This document shows, one piece after another, positions 22,513-32,400 of a stretch of 34,936 bases of DNA. The notes under the pieces are model-generated. The model made no database searches. It was not told the DNA's origin and was given only the letters and a program-made list of their open reading frames with translations. Position 1 is the first letter of the stretch, and every line of letters starts with the position of its first letter. The position numbers were made by a program, and so were the translations under genes. The stretch is from Bacteroidales bacterium UBA1180 (GTDB taxonomy: Bacteria; Bacteroidota; Bacteroidia; Bacteroidales; Paludibacteraceae): NCBI GenBank assembly GCA_002310195.1, contig DBYS01000007.1, positions 4,969 to 39,904 on the forward strand, read 5' to 3'.

Positions 22513-23603
22513 TATCGGCTGCCAGAGGGCACAGGCTGACCCGAAATGACGTAGAGCGCTTCAGCCGGTCGACCGTCGGGAGTGAATGCTCCGTAACCGG
22601 AGACCTTTGCTCCGCGTGTGCCGGTGTTGTGCTGCGATGTGCCGTCATCGCGCAGCCAATGTTCCCAACCGCCATAGACCTCCGGTTCCCAATAGAAGAT
22701 TCCTGCATAGCCCGGTGCGCGAGAGAGTTTCTGCGCAAAGTCGCGCATCACCATCGCGGCGCGCGGCTCGTCCCAGTTAGAATAAGCGGTCTCAACAATC
22801 ATCACCGGCACGCGGAACGTCGTATGCATCTTCCGCAGGTAGTTGGCAACCAGTGTGTTTTGCTCGCCCCATTTGTCCCAGTCAGGGTAATGCGTTATAC
22901 CGATCATGTCGAACTTGCCGCCGTACTTGCTGAAGGCGGTGTAGTACCACGTCTGGTCGATCCGCCCCATATCATGGTGAACAATGACATACGCATTGGG
23001 GCACACGGACTTCACGGCATCGTAAGCGGCGTTGCTCAGGACTATATAGTTGAGCCATCGCACGCTGTCCGGTTCGTTCCATCTGATCCGCCCTTCGGGC
23101 CAAAGCAGTCCGCTGGTGGTCTCGTTGCCGATCTGCACCCAGCGCGGCTCGATGCCATCGTTTCGCAAAGCTTGCAGCATATCAACCGTATGTGCTACCA
23201 TCGCGGCCTTAAGGTCGTCAAACGGAAGAGTAGCCCATGTCTGAGGTTTGGTCTGCTTACCCGGGTCGGCAAAGTAATCGCTGTAGTGAAACGCCAGGAG
23301 CACATCCAGTCCTGCTGCTTTCGCTCGGCGGGCTTTGGCGAGCACATCGGCGCGGTCAGACCAAGCGCCGTAACGCTGTTCGGGGTTTGCCCACACACGC
23401 AGCCGCACAGCATTCATGCCTATCTGCCGGAGCAGGACGAAGATGTCAGTCGGCTGACCGTCGGTGTTGTAGAACTGCATACCGTCAGCCTCCATCTCCG
23501 TACACCAACTGATATCCGCACCAAGCGCCCTCGCCTGCGTCTGTGCCGCGAGGGGCATGATGCAAACGAGGGCTGCAAGGATCAGTGTGATGAACGTACG
23601 CAT
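22512..23603 (-). CDS. GH53 endo-beta-1,4-galactanase (arabinogalactan hydrolase)
   Basis: Secreted glycoside hydrolase, 363 residues from ATG 23603, cutting beta-1,4-galactan side chains of type I arabinogalactan (pectin). The signal peptide is MRTFITLILAALVCIMPLAAQ; the TTG start at 23633 would add ten unlikely residues. The single (beta/alpha)8 domain shows the family landmarks GADISWCTEMEADG, NAVRLRVWANP and AFHYSDYFADPGKQ. The acid/base Glu161 is in WVQIGNETTSGLLWPEG, and the nucleophile Glu271 is in PVMIVETAYSNW. No carbohydrate-binding module or lipobox is seen. It follows the TolC-like gene by 35 bp on the same strand, yet has no obvious link to efflux. No SusCD pair for galactan is close by. 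Confidence 0.9.
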   Translation of the reverse strand: MRTFITLILAALVCIMPLAAQTQARALGADISWCTEMEADGMQFYNTDGQPTDIFVLLRQIGMNAVRLRVWANPEQRYGAWSDRADVLAKARRAKAAGLDVLLAFHYSDYFADPGKQTKPQTWATLPFDDLKAAMVAHTVDMLQALRNDGIEPRWVQIGNETTSGLLWPEGRIRWNEPDSVRWLNYIVLSNAAYDAVKSVCPNAYVIVHHDMGRIDQTWYYTAFSKYGGKFDMIGITHYPDWDKWGEQNTLVANYLRKMHTTFRVPVMIVETAYSNWDEPRAAMVMRDFAQKLSRAPGYAGIFYWEPEVYGGWEHWLRDDGTSQHNTGTRGAKVSGYGAFTPDGRPAEALYVISGQPVPSGSR

Positions 23604-23638
23604 AGCGGTCAGTCTGTCGGACAGACGGGACAAGATGG

Positions 23639-25090
23639 TTACTTCGTTGCACCGCCAAGGGCGATGTAGAGACTGATGAGTGCCACAGAACCGTTATACA
23701 TGTTCTCGGCCGCGTTGAGCTGTGCGGACAGCAGCGACTCCTGTGCGGTGAGCACCTCGAGGTACGAGGCTTTGCCGCTATTCATGAGCTCGTGCGTTCC
23801 GTCGTAAGCGGCTTGAAGAACCTCCACCTGACGTTTGTAGAGCACATCTTTGTCCATGGCTACCTGGCAGTCAGCGAGATACTCGTTGACCTGATTGCCG
23901 GCATTGATGACGGTCTGTACGTAATTGTTCAGTTTGTTCTCCTGATTGAGCTGGGCGATTTTCAGTTGCGCTTTGAGTTTGCCGAGGGCAAAGATCGGTT
24001 GCACGAGCGAGGCAGCAGCCTGCAGGAGCAATGCTCCCGGATCGGGTACCGAACCGCTACCGTTCGTCCAGCCGAGGAGGCCCTGCAGTGAGAGCGACGG
24101 ATAGAACTGTGCACGGGCTGCAGCGGTGTTGTAGAACGCCTCTTCCAGCGTGTGGTTAGCCAGTTTGATATCCGGACGGTTCTCCAGCAATACTGCCGGC
24201 ACACCTGTACCGAAGCGCTCAGGCAGAGCGTATGCGCCCCAGGTGTTACGACGGATCGTTTGCGGTGTGATAGCCAGGATCTTGCACAGGCTGTTCTCCA
24301 CACTGCGGATACTGCGCTTGACATCCACGATCTGCGTCTTAACGCTCAGGTTCGACGCTTCCATCTGATTGACGGCTGTCGAATATGCCTTGCCGTTCTC
24401 CCAGAGCGCACGCTCCGTATCGAGCGATATATCCCACAGGCTATCTGTGAGGGTCAATATTCTCAGCTCTTCGTCGAGCAACAGCAACTGGAAGTACAAT
24501 TGTGCTACCGACGAGATGATGTTCGCCTGCATGGCATCGCGCGACACTTCGGCTTGGAGCACGACCGCGTTGGCTTTGCGTTTGTTCACGGTCACTGAAC
24601 CGGATATGCCGATGTTCCAGTCAAGCTGCAGCGGGATGCTGTACGAGTAAGTCAATCCGCTGCCATTGCCTGCCGCACCGAGCATCGTTGTGCCGACAGA
24701 GGCTGACGGAGCAAGACTGAGCGATGGCAGATAAGCGAGCTTGGCGGCACGCAACGAGGCTTGCGCCTGCTCCAGCGATATACGTGCTGACTTAACATCG
24801 GTGTTACGCACCAGCGCCGAGTCAATCAAGTCCTGCAGCAGCGGATCTGTGAAGAACTCGCGCCAGCTCAAGGCTGCTATCGACGATTCCTGCATAGCCA
24901 GTTGGGAAAGAGAATCGCCGCTGCCGAACAACTGATCCGGAGCATCGTTCTGCGGCTGGTATTTCTTATACACACCGCAACTCGACAGTACGAGACCGGC
25001 GAGGATGATTATACTTAGTCTTTTCTTAGCCGCTAGGGCAAAGAAGGTTTTTCTTTGCCCATATTGGGCACGATTAACTGCGTTTTTCAT
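23639..25090 (-). CDS. TolC-family outer-membrane channel lipoprotein of the RND exporter (OprM/CusC type)
   Basis: Outer-membrane exit duct, 483 residues, of the tripartite pump. The lipobox is LVLSSC (about residue 38), preceded by an unusually long 24-residue charged leader (KNAVNRAQYGQRKTFFALAA). The two repeated helical-hairpin outer-membrane-efflux domains follow: DLIDSALVRNTDVKSARISL and LPSLSLAPSASVGT in the first half, then RPDIKLANHTLEEAFYNTAA and FYPSLSLQGLLGWTNG in the second. The ATG overlaps the RND stop by 4 bp (ATGA). The first codons lie in two nested hairpins (25036-25070), which may have extended the N terminus. Confidence 0.95.
   Translation of the reverse strand: MKNAVNRAQYGQRKTFFALAAKKRLSIIILAGLVLSSCGVYKKYQPQNDAPDQLFGSGDSLSQLAMQESSIAALSWREFFTDPLLQDLIDSALVRNTDVKSARISLEQAQASLRAAKLAYLPSLSLAPSASVGTTMLGAAGNGSGLTYSYSIPLQLDWNIGISGSVTVNKRKANAVVLQAEVSRDAMQANIISSVAQLYFQLLLLDEELRILTLTDSLWDISLDTERALWENGKAYSTAVNQMEASNLSVKTQIVDVKRSIRSVENSLCKILAITPQTIRRNTWGAYALPERFGTGVPAVLLENRPDIKLANHTLEEAFYNTAAARAQFYPSLSLQGLLGWTNGSGSVPDPGALLLQAAASLVQPIFALGKLKAQLKIAQLNQENKLNNYVQTVINAGNQVNEYLADCQVAMDKDVLYKRQVEVLQAAYDGTHELMNSGKASYLEVLTAQESLLSAQLNAAENMYNGSVALISLYIALGGATK
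25036..25070. repeat. Two overlapping inverted repeats at the start of the TolC-like gene
   Basis: GGGCAAAGAA (25036-25045), loop GGTTT, TTCTTTGCCC (25051-25060) is a perfect 10-bp hairpin. TGCCCA (25056-25061), TAT, TGGGCA (25065-25070) is a second perfect one. They share TGCCC at 25056-25060, so only one can form at a time. Confidence 0.8.
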
Positions 25091-28000
25091 TTTGCTTCCT
25101 CCTCTTCAGTTTTCTCTATTAACTCTTCGTTAGCGTTCACTTCTATCGGGTGGATCTTCTCCTCCAGTGTCTGGAAGATGATGAAGAACGCCGGCACGAC
25201 GAACACGAGTGCGATCGTACCGATACTCATACCACCTACCACACCGAGTGCGAGTGCACGGTTACCGTTGGCACCTGCTCCGCCCGAGAACACGAGCGGC
25301 AACATACCTACGATCATCGTGATCACGGTCATCAGAATCGGACGCAGACGCTCGCGCGCAGCTTCCAGTGCCGCATCGGTGATCGACAGACCTTGTTTGC
25401 GGCGTTCGCTGGCGAACTCGGTGATCAAGATAGCCGTCTTAGCAAGCAGACCGATCAACATGATCACACCCGTCTGCAGATAGATGTTGTTCTCCATACC
25501 CGGCAGGTGCAACTTGTTACCAATATATGAGAACAGGAACGATCCCATCAAGCCGAACGGCACGCTGAGCAGCACGGCGAACGGTGTGAGCCACGAGTTG
25601 TAGAGCGATCCGAGGATCAGATAGATCAGGATGACGCAGATCGCGTAGATGATCACGGTCATGTTACTCTTCGAACTGGACTCCACCTCACGCGACATCG
25701 AGCCGTACTCGTATGTGTAGTACGTAGGCATCGTCTCCTTGAACACCTCGGCGATAGCCTCGTGTGCCTGGCTCTCCGAATAGCCGTTGGCGGGAGTCAC
25801 ATTACACGAGATCGATTGGAAGAGGTTGAAGTGCGTGTGCGACGATGAGCCTACGATCTCCTCCAGCGTCACGAACTGCGAGAGAGGTGCCATCTTGCCG
25901 TCGTTGACCCTGATGTACATATTGTTCAGCGACGACGGATCGAGCCTATACTCCGGCGATGCGTTCATCATGATACGATAGACCTTACTGAACTGGTTGA
26001 AGTTACCTACGTACGCGCCGCCGCAGTACGAACCCAGCGTACTGAGTACGGCCTTGGCTGTTGTGCCTGCACGCTGGCACTGGATCGGGTCAACATGTAC
26101 CTTGTACTTCGGGTAACGCTCCGAGTAGGTGGACATGGCGCTACTGATCTCCGGACGCTCCATCAGTTTGGCGAGGAACATATTGGTGTTGTTACCGAAC
26201 TCTGTTAAGTTGCCGTCGCTCTTGTCTTGCACTTGCAGGTCAACGCCGTTCGATGAACCGTAACCCGGGATCTGCGGCATCTGGAAGGGGATAACCCGTG
26301 CATTCTTGATGCTCTGGCAGTCGAGGTAGAACTTGTAGATGATCAGGTCGATATAGTGGTCGAAGCCCGGACGGTCGTCCCAGTTCTTGAGTCGGATGAT
26401 GAACGTACCGAAGCTCGAGCCGTTGGACGATATCATACCGTAACCGCTACACATGGCGTAACTATCCAGTTCGGGAATAGCTTTTACTTTTTCCTCCACT
26501 TTCTTCATGATCTCGCCTGTCTCATGCAAGCTCGATCCTTCCGGAGCACGTACCTCGCAAAGGATTACTCCCTGGTCTTCTTGCGGAACGAGACCCGAAG
26601 GCAGGATCTTCATGAACAGCACGAGCAGTGCAGCCGTACAAGCGAGCAACAGGAACGACACCCACGGACGTTTGATGTACGAAGCCACATGCTTCTGGTA
26701 CTTGCCCAGAATCGCGTTGAACGCTGCAGTGTATGCTTTCTTGGTGTAGTAGTTGATGCCTTTGTGATCGTCCGAAGCATCGTTGGCGCTCATCATCATG
26801 GCGCACAGTGCAGGACAGAGCACGAGCGCACAGACGCACGACAGGCCCACCGAACCGGCGATCGTTATACCGAACTGCGTGAAGAACGTGCCCGACGTGC
26901 CGCTCATGAACGTAACGGGGATGAACACCGCCATGAACACCAGCGTACACGATACAACGGCCACCGACACCTCGCTCATCGCCTGGCGCGTGGCCTCGAC
27001 GGCATCGCTCACGCCGCTCTCGATCTTACCCATCACGGCTTCGACGACGACTATCGCGTCGTCAACCACCGTTCCGATGGCAAGAACCAGTGCAAACAGG
27101 GTTAACAGGTTAAGCGAGAATCCTGCCAGACGCACGATAGCGAACGTACCGAGCAGCGACACGATGATTGAGATTGAAGGAATGATCGTTGCCTTGAAGT
27201 TCTGCAGGAAGAAGTACACCACGAGGATCACGAGCAGGATAGCTATGATCAGCGTCTCCACCACGTTGTGGATAGAGGCATACAGGAAGTCGTCACTCGT
27301 TTCCAGTATCACGAACTCCAAGCCGGCAGGCAGCGTCGGTTTGAGTTGTTCGTACAGTTCGTTGATCTGACGGTTAACCTCGGTAGCGTTGGCGCCCGGC
27401 GACTGGTTGATCAGGTAGAACACACCCGGCATACCGTCCACAGCGGATGTCATCGTGTAGCTCTTGGCACCGATTTCCACATCGGCTACGTCCTTGAGGT
27501 ACAGTATGTTTCCGCCCTCCGATGTACGGAGCACTATGTTCTCAAACTCCTCGATGCTCTTGAGCGTACCTTTGTACTCCATCGGGTACTGATAGGCGTT
27601 CTCCGACTGCTGACCGAGTGTACCTGTCGAGGCAACGAAGCTCTGCGCCTGAATAGCCGATGACACATCGGTGGGTTCCAATCCGTACTGCGCCATCACA
27701 TCGGGTTTGAGCCATACGCGCAATGCGTAGGTGTTGCCCAGATGGTTAACGTCACCCACACCGGTGATACGCTGCAGACGAGGCTTGACGTTGATGTCGA
27801 TGTAGTTCGATATGAAGTCGGCATCGTACTTGCCGTCGGTGGATTTCAGTCCGGCGATCTGCAATATACTGCTCTGGATCTTACTAACGGTTATACCCGT
27901 TTGGATAACATCGGCCGGTAGCACCGCCTCAGCCTGTGACACACGGTTCTGCACGTTCACGGTAGCCATATCGGCATCCGCTCCCTGCTTGAAGTAAACC

Positions 28001-28275
28001 ATGATACTTACGTCACCTGTCGAACTGGCGGTGGCGGTCATGTACGTCATGTCCTGCACACCGTTGATCTGCTCCTCCAGCGGCTGGATAACGGATTTCA
28101 TCACCGTGTTGGCATCCGCACCGCTGTATGAGGTCGCTATTTGCACACTCGGCGGTGCAATGTTCGGATACTGCTCCACTGGCAGACTGTTCAAACAGAT
28201 GAATCCGATCAGCGCAATGACAATCGATATCGAGATTGCCATCACTTGCTTTGATATGAATATATTACCCTTCAT
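25087..28275 (-). CDS. RND-type multidrug/hydrophobe efflux pump, inner-membrane subunit (AcrB/MexB-like)
   Basis: Proton-driven exporter, 1062 residues from ATG 28275 (MKGNIFISKQVMAISISIVI); the TTG start at 28314 is unlikely. Twelve membrane helices and two large periplasmic loops are seen. The proton-relay pair Asp405-Asp406 lies in GTVVDDAIVVVE of helix 4. The helix 10 segment GLLAKTAILITEFASERRKQ carries the essential Lys. The porter regions (SYSGADANTVMKSVIQPLEEQ, YLINQSPGANATEVNRQ) are those of the HAE1 group. The adaptor gene precedes it and TolC-like gene overlaps its end, so this is a complete tripartite set. A palindrome (28294-28311) sits in the 39-bp gap to the adaptor stop. Substrates are unknown. 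Confidence 0.97.
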   Translation of the reverse strand: MKGNIFISKQVMAISISIVIALIGFICLNSLPVEQYPNIAPPSVQIATSYSGADANTVMKSVIQPLEEQINGVQDMTYMTATASSTGDVSIMVYFKQGADADMATVNVQNRVSQAEAVLPADVIQTGITVSKIQSSILQIAGLKSTDGKYDADFISNYIDINVKPRLQRITGVGDVNHLGNTYALRVWLKPDVMAQYGLEPTDVSSAIQAQSFVASTGTLGQQSENAYQYPMEYKGTLKSIEEFENIVLRTSEGGNILYLKDVADVEIGAKSYTMTSAVDGMPGVFYLINQSPGANATEVNRQINELYEQLKPTLPAGLEFVILETSDDFLYASIHNVVETLIIAILLVILVVYFFLQNFKATIIPSISIIVSLLGTFAIVRLAGFSLNLLTLFALVLAIGTVVDDAIVVVEAVMGKIESGVSDAVEATRQAMSEVSVAVVSCTLVFMAVFIPVTFMSGTSGTFFTQFGITIAGSVGLSCVCALVLCPALCAMMMSANDASDDHKGINYYTKKAYTAAFNAILGKYQKHVASYIKRPWVSFLLLACTAALLVLFMKILPSGLVPQEDQGVILCEVRAPEGSSLHETGEIMKKVEEKVKAIPELDSYAMCSGYGMISSNGSSFGTFIIRLKNWDDRPGFDHYIDLIIYKFYLDCQSIKNARVIPFQMPQIPGYGSSNGVDLQVQDKSDGNLTEFGNNTNMFLAKLMERPEISSAMSTYSERYPKYKVHVDPIQCQRAGTTAKAVLSTLGSYCGGAYVGNFNQFSKVYRIMMNASPEYRLDPSSLNNMYIRVNDGKMAPLSQFVTLEEIVGSSSHTHFNLFQSISCNVTPANGYSESQAHEAIAEVFKETMPTYYTYEYGSMSREVESSSKSNMTVIIYAICVILIYLILGSLYNSWLTPFAVLLSVPFGLMGSFLFSYIGNKLHLPGMENNIYLQTGVIMLIGLLAKTAILITEFASERRKQGLSITDAALEAARERLRPILMTVITMIVGMLPLVFSGGAGANGNRALALGVVGGMSIGTIALVFVVPAFFIIFQTLEEKIHPIEVNANEELIEKTEEEEAK

Positions 28276-28293
28276 AATTGTCCAAAATAGTCG

Positions 28294-28311
28294 TTGACCA
28301 TCAATGGTCAA
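28294..28311. repeat. Intercistronic palindrome between adaptor and pump genes
   Basis: TTGACCAT (28294-28301), CA, ATGGTCAA (28304-28311): a perfect 8-bp inverted repeat with a 2-nt centre in the 39-nt gap between adaptor stop and pump start. Confidence 0.7.
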
Positions 28312-28314
28312 CAA

Positions 28315-29403
28315 TTAAAACAGTACTCTCTGTCCTTCCTGAACGTTGTTCGCTCCCTCGGTAACAATCACGTCGCCCACTTCGATGCCCGAAGTCACAA
28401 CGAGGTCACGTGCGCTGGGAATAGACACTATATCAACTATCGCACTATACGCACAGCTGTCGGCGGCTACCTTGTACACCAACGATTTGTCCTGCAAACG
28501 TACCACGGCGTTCTGCGGAACGACCATCACACCCTGTACATCAAACGGGATAACCACCGTGCCCTGGATGCCCGAGTACAGTATGCCGTCGGGATTGGGG
28601 AACGTGGCCTTGCAGGTCAGTGCACCGGTTGTCTTGTCCACCGTACCGGTGATACTGGTGATGCGGCCTTTGCGTCCGTACTCATTACCGCTCTTGAACA
28701 GGAACGTCACGTCCGGAAAGCCTGCCAGCATCTTATTGTTATCGGTAACATCGGCATTCGCGCGCTCCTCCAATACGGATTCGCTGACCGAGAACTCCGC
28801 GTACATCTTTGCGTTGCCGCTGACCATTGTCATGTACGTGCTTGAGTTCACCTGGTCACCGGCATAGACCGACAGCGAACCGATCACGCCGTCCACCGGC
28901 GAGGTGATCGTGCAATAGCCGAGGTTCACGCGTGCACGGTCGGCTGTAGCTCTGCACTGCGCTACCGACGCTTTGGCCTGCTTGTACGAGTTCTCCGCAT
29001 CATCGAGCAGATACTTGCTCACGATACCTTTGGTGTAGAGGTTCTGCGTACTCTCGTACTCCAACTTCGCACTGCTCTCTTTCGCCTGAGCCACAAGCAG
29101 ATTTGCCTCTGCCGACTGGAGTTCCAGTGCGGCATCACGGCTGTCGATACGGAAGAGCACGTCGCCCTTCTTCACCTGTTGGCCTTCGGTGATGCACACC
29201 TCCATCAGCTGACCGCTCACCTGAGGACGTATCGTCACATCCGCCGTGCCTTTGAGCGTCGCACTATACTTCAGCGGCAGAGTGATGTCGCTCTTGCTGA
29301 TCGTCATGGTTTGATACGAGGTCTGTTCGGCTTGCGGGATTTCCGTGCCGCACGCAGTCAGCAGTACCGCTGCTGCATACAATAAGTAGTGTTTGATCTT
29401 CAT
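28315..29403 (-). CDS. Periplasmic adaptor (membrane-fusion) lipoprotein of the RND exporter
   Basis: The 362-residue adaptor links the RND pump to the TolC-like duct. The lipoprotein signal is MKIKHYLLYAAAVLLTACG with Cys at residue 18. The layout is that of AcrA/MexA. The first half of the lipoyl domain is VCITEGQQVKKGDVLFRIDS; the alpha-helical hairpin runs LELQSAEANLLVAQ to CRATADRARVNL; the second half lipoyl is CTITSPVDGVIGS. Beta-barrel and membrane-proximal domains (VSVYAGDQVNSS, GIQGTVVIPFDVQGVMVVP) follow. It is the first of three overlapping or closely spaced exporter genes and starts 33 bp after the tamB-like stop. Confidence 0.95.
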   Translation of the reverse strand: MKIKHYLLYAAAVLLTACGTEIPQAEQTSYQTMTISKSDITLPLKYSATLKGTADVTIRPQVSGQLMEVCITEGQQVKKGDVLFRIDSRDAALELQSAEANLLVAQAKESSAKLEYESTQNLYTKGIVSKYLLDDAENSYKQAKASVAQCRATADRARVNLGYCTITSPVDGVIGSLSVYAGDQVNSSTYMTMVSGNAKMYAEFSVSESVLEERANADVTDNNKMLAGFPDVTFLFKSGNEYGRKGRITSITGTVDKTTGALTCKATFPNPDGILYSGIQGTVVIPFDVQGVMVVPQNAVVRLQDKSLVYKVAADSCAYSAIVDIVSIPSARDLVVTSGIEVGDVIVTEGANNVQEGQRVLF

Positions 29404-29436
29404 TGTTGTATTGTGTTTTGTTATTGTTTATGATCG

Positions 29437-32400
29437 TTAGAACGGGTAACCTATGCCGAAGTTGAGGCGCAGCGCATCAAATACGGAAGGTATGTTGTAG
29501 TAGGTTTTGATCGGTTGCGACGTGTCAGGCAGACCGTCCTCGCCGTAGCGGAACGTCTGGTACGGCGCATGGATGCCTACGCCCAGATCCAGCCGGACAA
29601 CCAAGCCGTCGATATCCAACCGCAGGCCGGCACCCGTACCCAGCGCAATCTGCTTGGCAAAATCGGGATTGTTGAATACGCCGTCACGCAGCGTCTCGGG
29701 AATCTGCAGACGCTCCAGATAATCCTCGTAACCGGCAGCTTTGAACAGATCGACCGTCGAGAACCAGTTCCACACGTTGCCTGCATCCACAAACGCTGCG
29801 CCGAAGAGCTTCCATACAATCGGGAAGCGGAACTCGAAGTTCGCCTCGAGCTTAACATCGCCGGAGTGGAAGAAGTTCTGGTTGTACTTGGCTGAGTAGA
29901 AGTTGCCCGGTCCGTAGGCGTAGGGTGCTGCAGCACGCAGGCTGTTCGGGCCGCCGGTGTAGAACGCTTCGGACAGGGGCGAGAACGATGAGTTACCCAT
30001 CGGCACGTTCGCGCCGGCATACAAACGCGTAGCAATGCAGATCTTGTCAGTGAAGTTGAACTTGTTACGCAGCTCGGCGGTGAGTTTGACGAACTGGTTG
30101 AACGTGATTTTACCGATCTTCTTTTCCTCGTCACCCCATTTGTACCGCGTGCCGTCATCTTTCTTGCCGAACGCGCAATACAATGCATTCAGCAGGTTAC
30201 CCGACTCCTTCACGCCCAGACTGAGGTACGTATTCACTGCGCGGTTGGCGCGGTAGTCGTTGTAGATGAAATCGTAACCTACCGACGGCACAAACTCATC
30301 GCCTGCAATGACCTTGATCAGTTGCGGGTACTCTGCCGCTTTGTTCAGCAGATCCTCGGACTCCGCTTTCATCTTCACGATCGACAGCGAGAACGGCGTG
30401 AACGCATGGGTGATGTACTGCGAGTGAGGCGAACGGATGAAGTATGTGAACGAGCCGGAGAACTTGTGCACGCCGTAGCCGCCGGCAATGTTCTCATACT
30501 GGTAGCCGAGCATGTACCGCGTGTCGCCTTCGGGATTGTCGTCGCCTGCCCAGTGCAGGTACGGGAAGATCAGCGAGGCGTTCAGTCCGAGCTTGTAGGT
30601 GTCGGTCTTCTTCGGATCGCCCGGGTGCCGGTCACGCAGCGCCCAGTAGTACGCACCATTGCCTTTCAGCGTGAAGGTCTCACCGCGGCCAAACAGGTTC
30701 TTGATTGTCGATTTGAGCGTCAGATCCGGACCAAGACTGTTGTTGGAGCGATACGCCAGTCCCGCATCGGCTGTCAGGCCGTACGTGCGGCGGATACTGT
30801 CGCCGCGGTAGGATTGTTGCTTGTACCACTGCTTCAGGGCTTGCACGCCGATGCCGGATTTGTTCAGCTCGCCCTCGAGGATATTGTTGTAGTCGCGTTG
30901 CGAGTACAGCCGCAGTAGCACATTGCCGTCCTTGGTCAGTTTGTAATCGGCGCTGAAGCTCGACAGCAGACCGTTGCTCTCGTTCACTTCGGGGTTGTCG
31001 GAGATCGTCGAGCCGAGGGTGATACGCAGCTTGTCGTTGATGAACGATTTGCTGATCGATATGTTCATATCGTTGGTCTTGCCTACGGCGTGCGTGCTTT
31101 GGCCGCTGCTGATGTCCACATCTACAAACTTGCCCATCTTCGAGTTAGCCATCGCGGCATTGATTCGGCTGTTGATGATCGACGACAGAGCGTAGCCGCT
31201 ACGTTGTGCCGCCTCGTTGCTCTCGCCCACGTACATACCCGTTGCCAGCAGCGTAGCAGCCAATCCCTCACGTGTCTCTTCGTCCAGGGTGGCCAGTTCG
31301 CGTGTGATCGTCTCGTCGTCCGGTGCTTCGAGGAAGAACCCGAGACTACCCAGTCCCAGCGAGTCCAGCTCGCCGTTGACCCGCACGCCTGTGGTGAAAT
31401 CCACGCGGCGCGAATCTTCGCCCTCGGACTGCACGTCGGCTTTCACTTTCTGCGAGGCGGACACGTTCACCAGCGTCCGGCCTTTCGGACCTTGGAACTT
31501 GACCGTGCTGCCCGAATCGACGCTGAACGGCATGATCGGGTACAGCTTAGGCGAGTAACGTATCGTACCGTCGTCCACGTTCAGCATGCCGCCGAGGTTC
31601 AAGTTGCCGTCGGCGGTGCAATAGCGCGCGTTGATCGTGCCGTGCGGCTTGACCTGCGCCAGGTTCTTCTCGTCAATCGGGTACGTGATATCCGTGGTAG
31701 GCAGCAGCGTTACATCCACATCGGCCATGATGCTGTCCAGCGGACCCGTCACGCGGCCGCTTATGTCCGTGGCCAGGTCGCCATATACGGGGAACGGACC
31801 GCCTTCCTTGAGCTTGACCGGAGCAAAACTGTCGGCAGCCAGCGTCACGTCCACCAGCATGCTATCCATATCCAGACCGCCCGTGAGAGTGATGAACGTG
31901 CTGTCGACGCCATACACCGGCAGACCGTTCAGATCGACGTGGTTATGGCTCATGATGATCGGTGTCTCGCCCAGACTGAACACCGCTTCGTAGGGTTTGT
32001 ATTCGGCATACACGCCGAGCGGCTGCACCTCGGCGGATACATCTCTCTTGGCAGGCAACCCGTCCACCGATGCCGAGGCACGTACTGCGCCGTGAAGATC
32101 GATATCCGTGAGCGTCACGAAGCTCTCTACTATATCCAGCGGTATCTCCTCCGTCTGCACATCCGCCCGCAAGGCATGTTCGTGTTCCTGCGAGGGGGAG
32201 ACGTGTATATCTACAGTATGGTTGCCCAGTTGCCTGTTTTCATATACGAGGTTGTCCATCGTCAGCCGTCCGTCGCCGTTCAGGTCGCGTCCTGTGCGCT
32301 CCAGATCCATCTTCAGCGCAGCGTCGGTGCCCAGGTTGTGGAACCCCATCGCGCCGTCGGTAAGGGTGGAGTTAGCGAGGAGGAATGCGGTGGTCTTGCC

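Noticed and set aside
22485..23669. Plus-strand frame of 394 codons opposite the GH53 gene
   Set aside because: Antisense shadow; the GH53 catalytic motifs on the minus strand are unambiguous.
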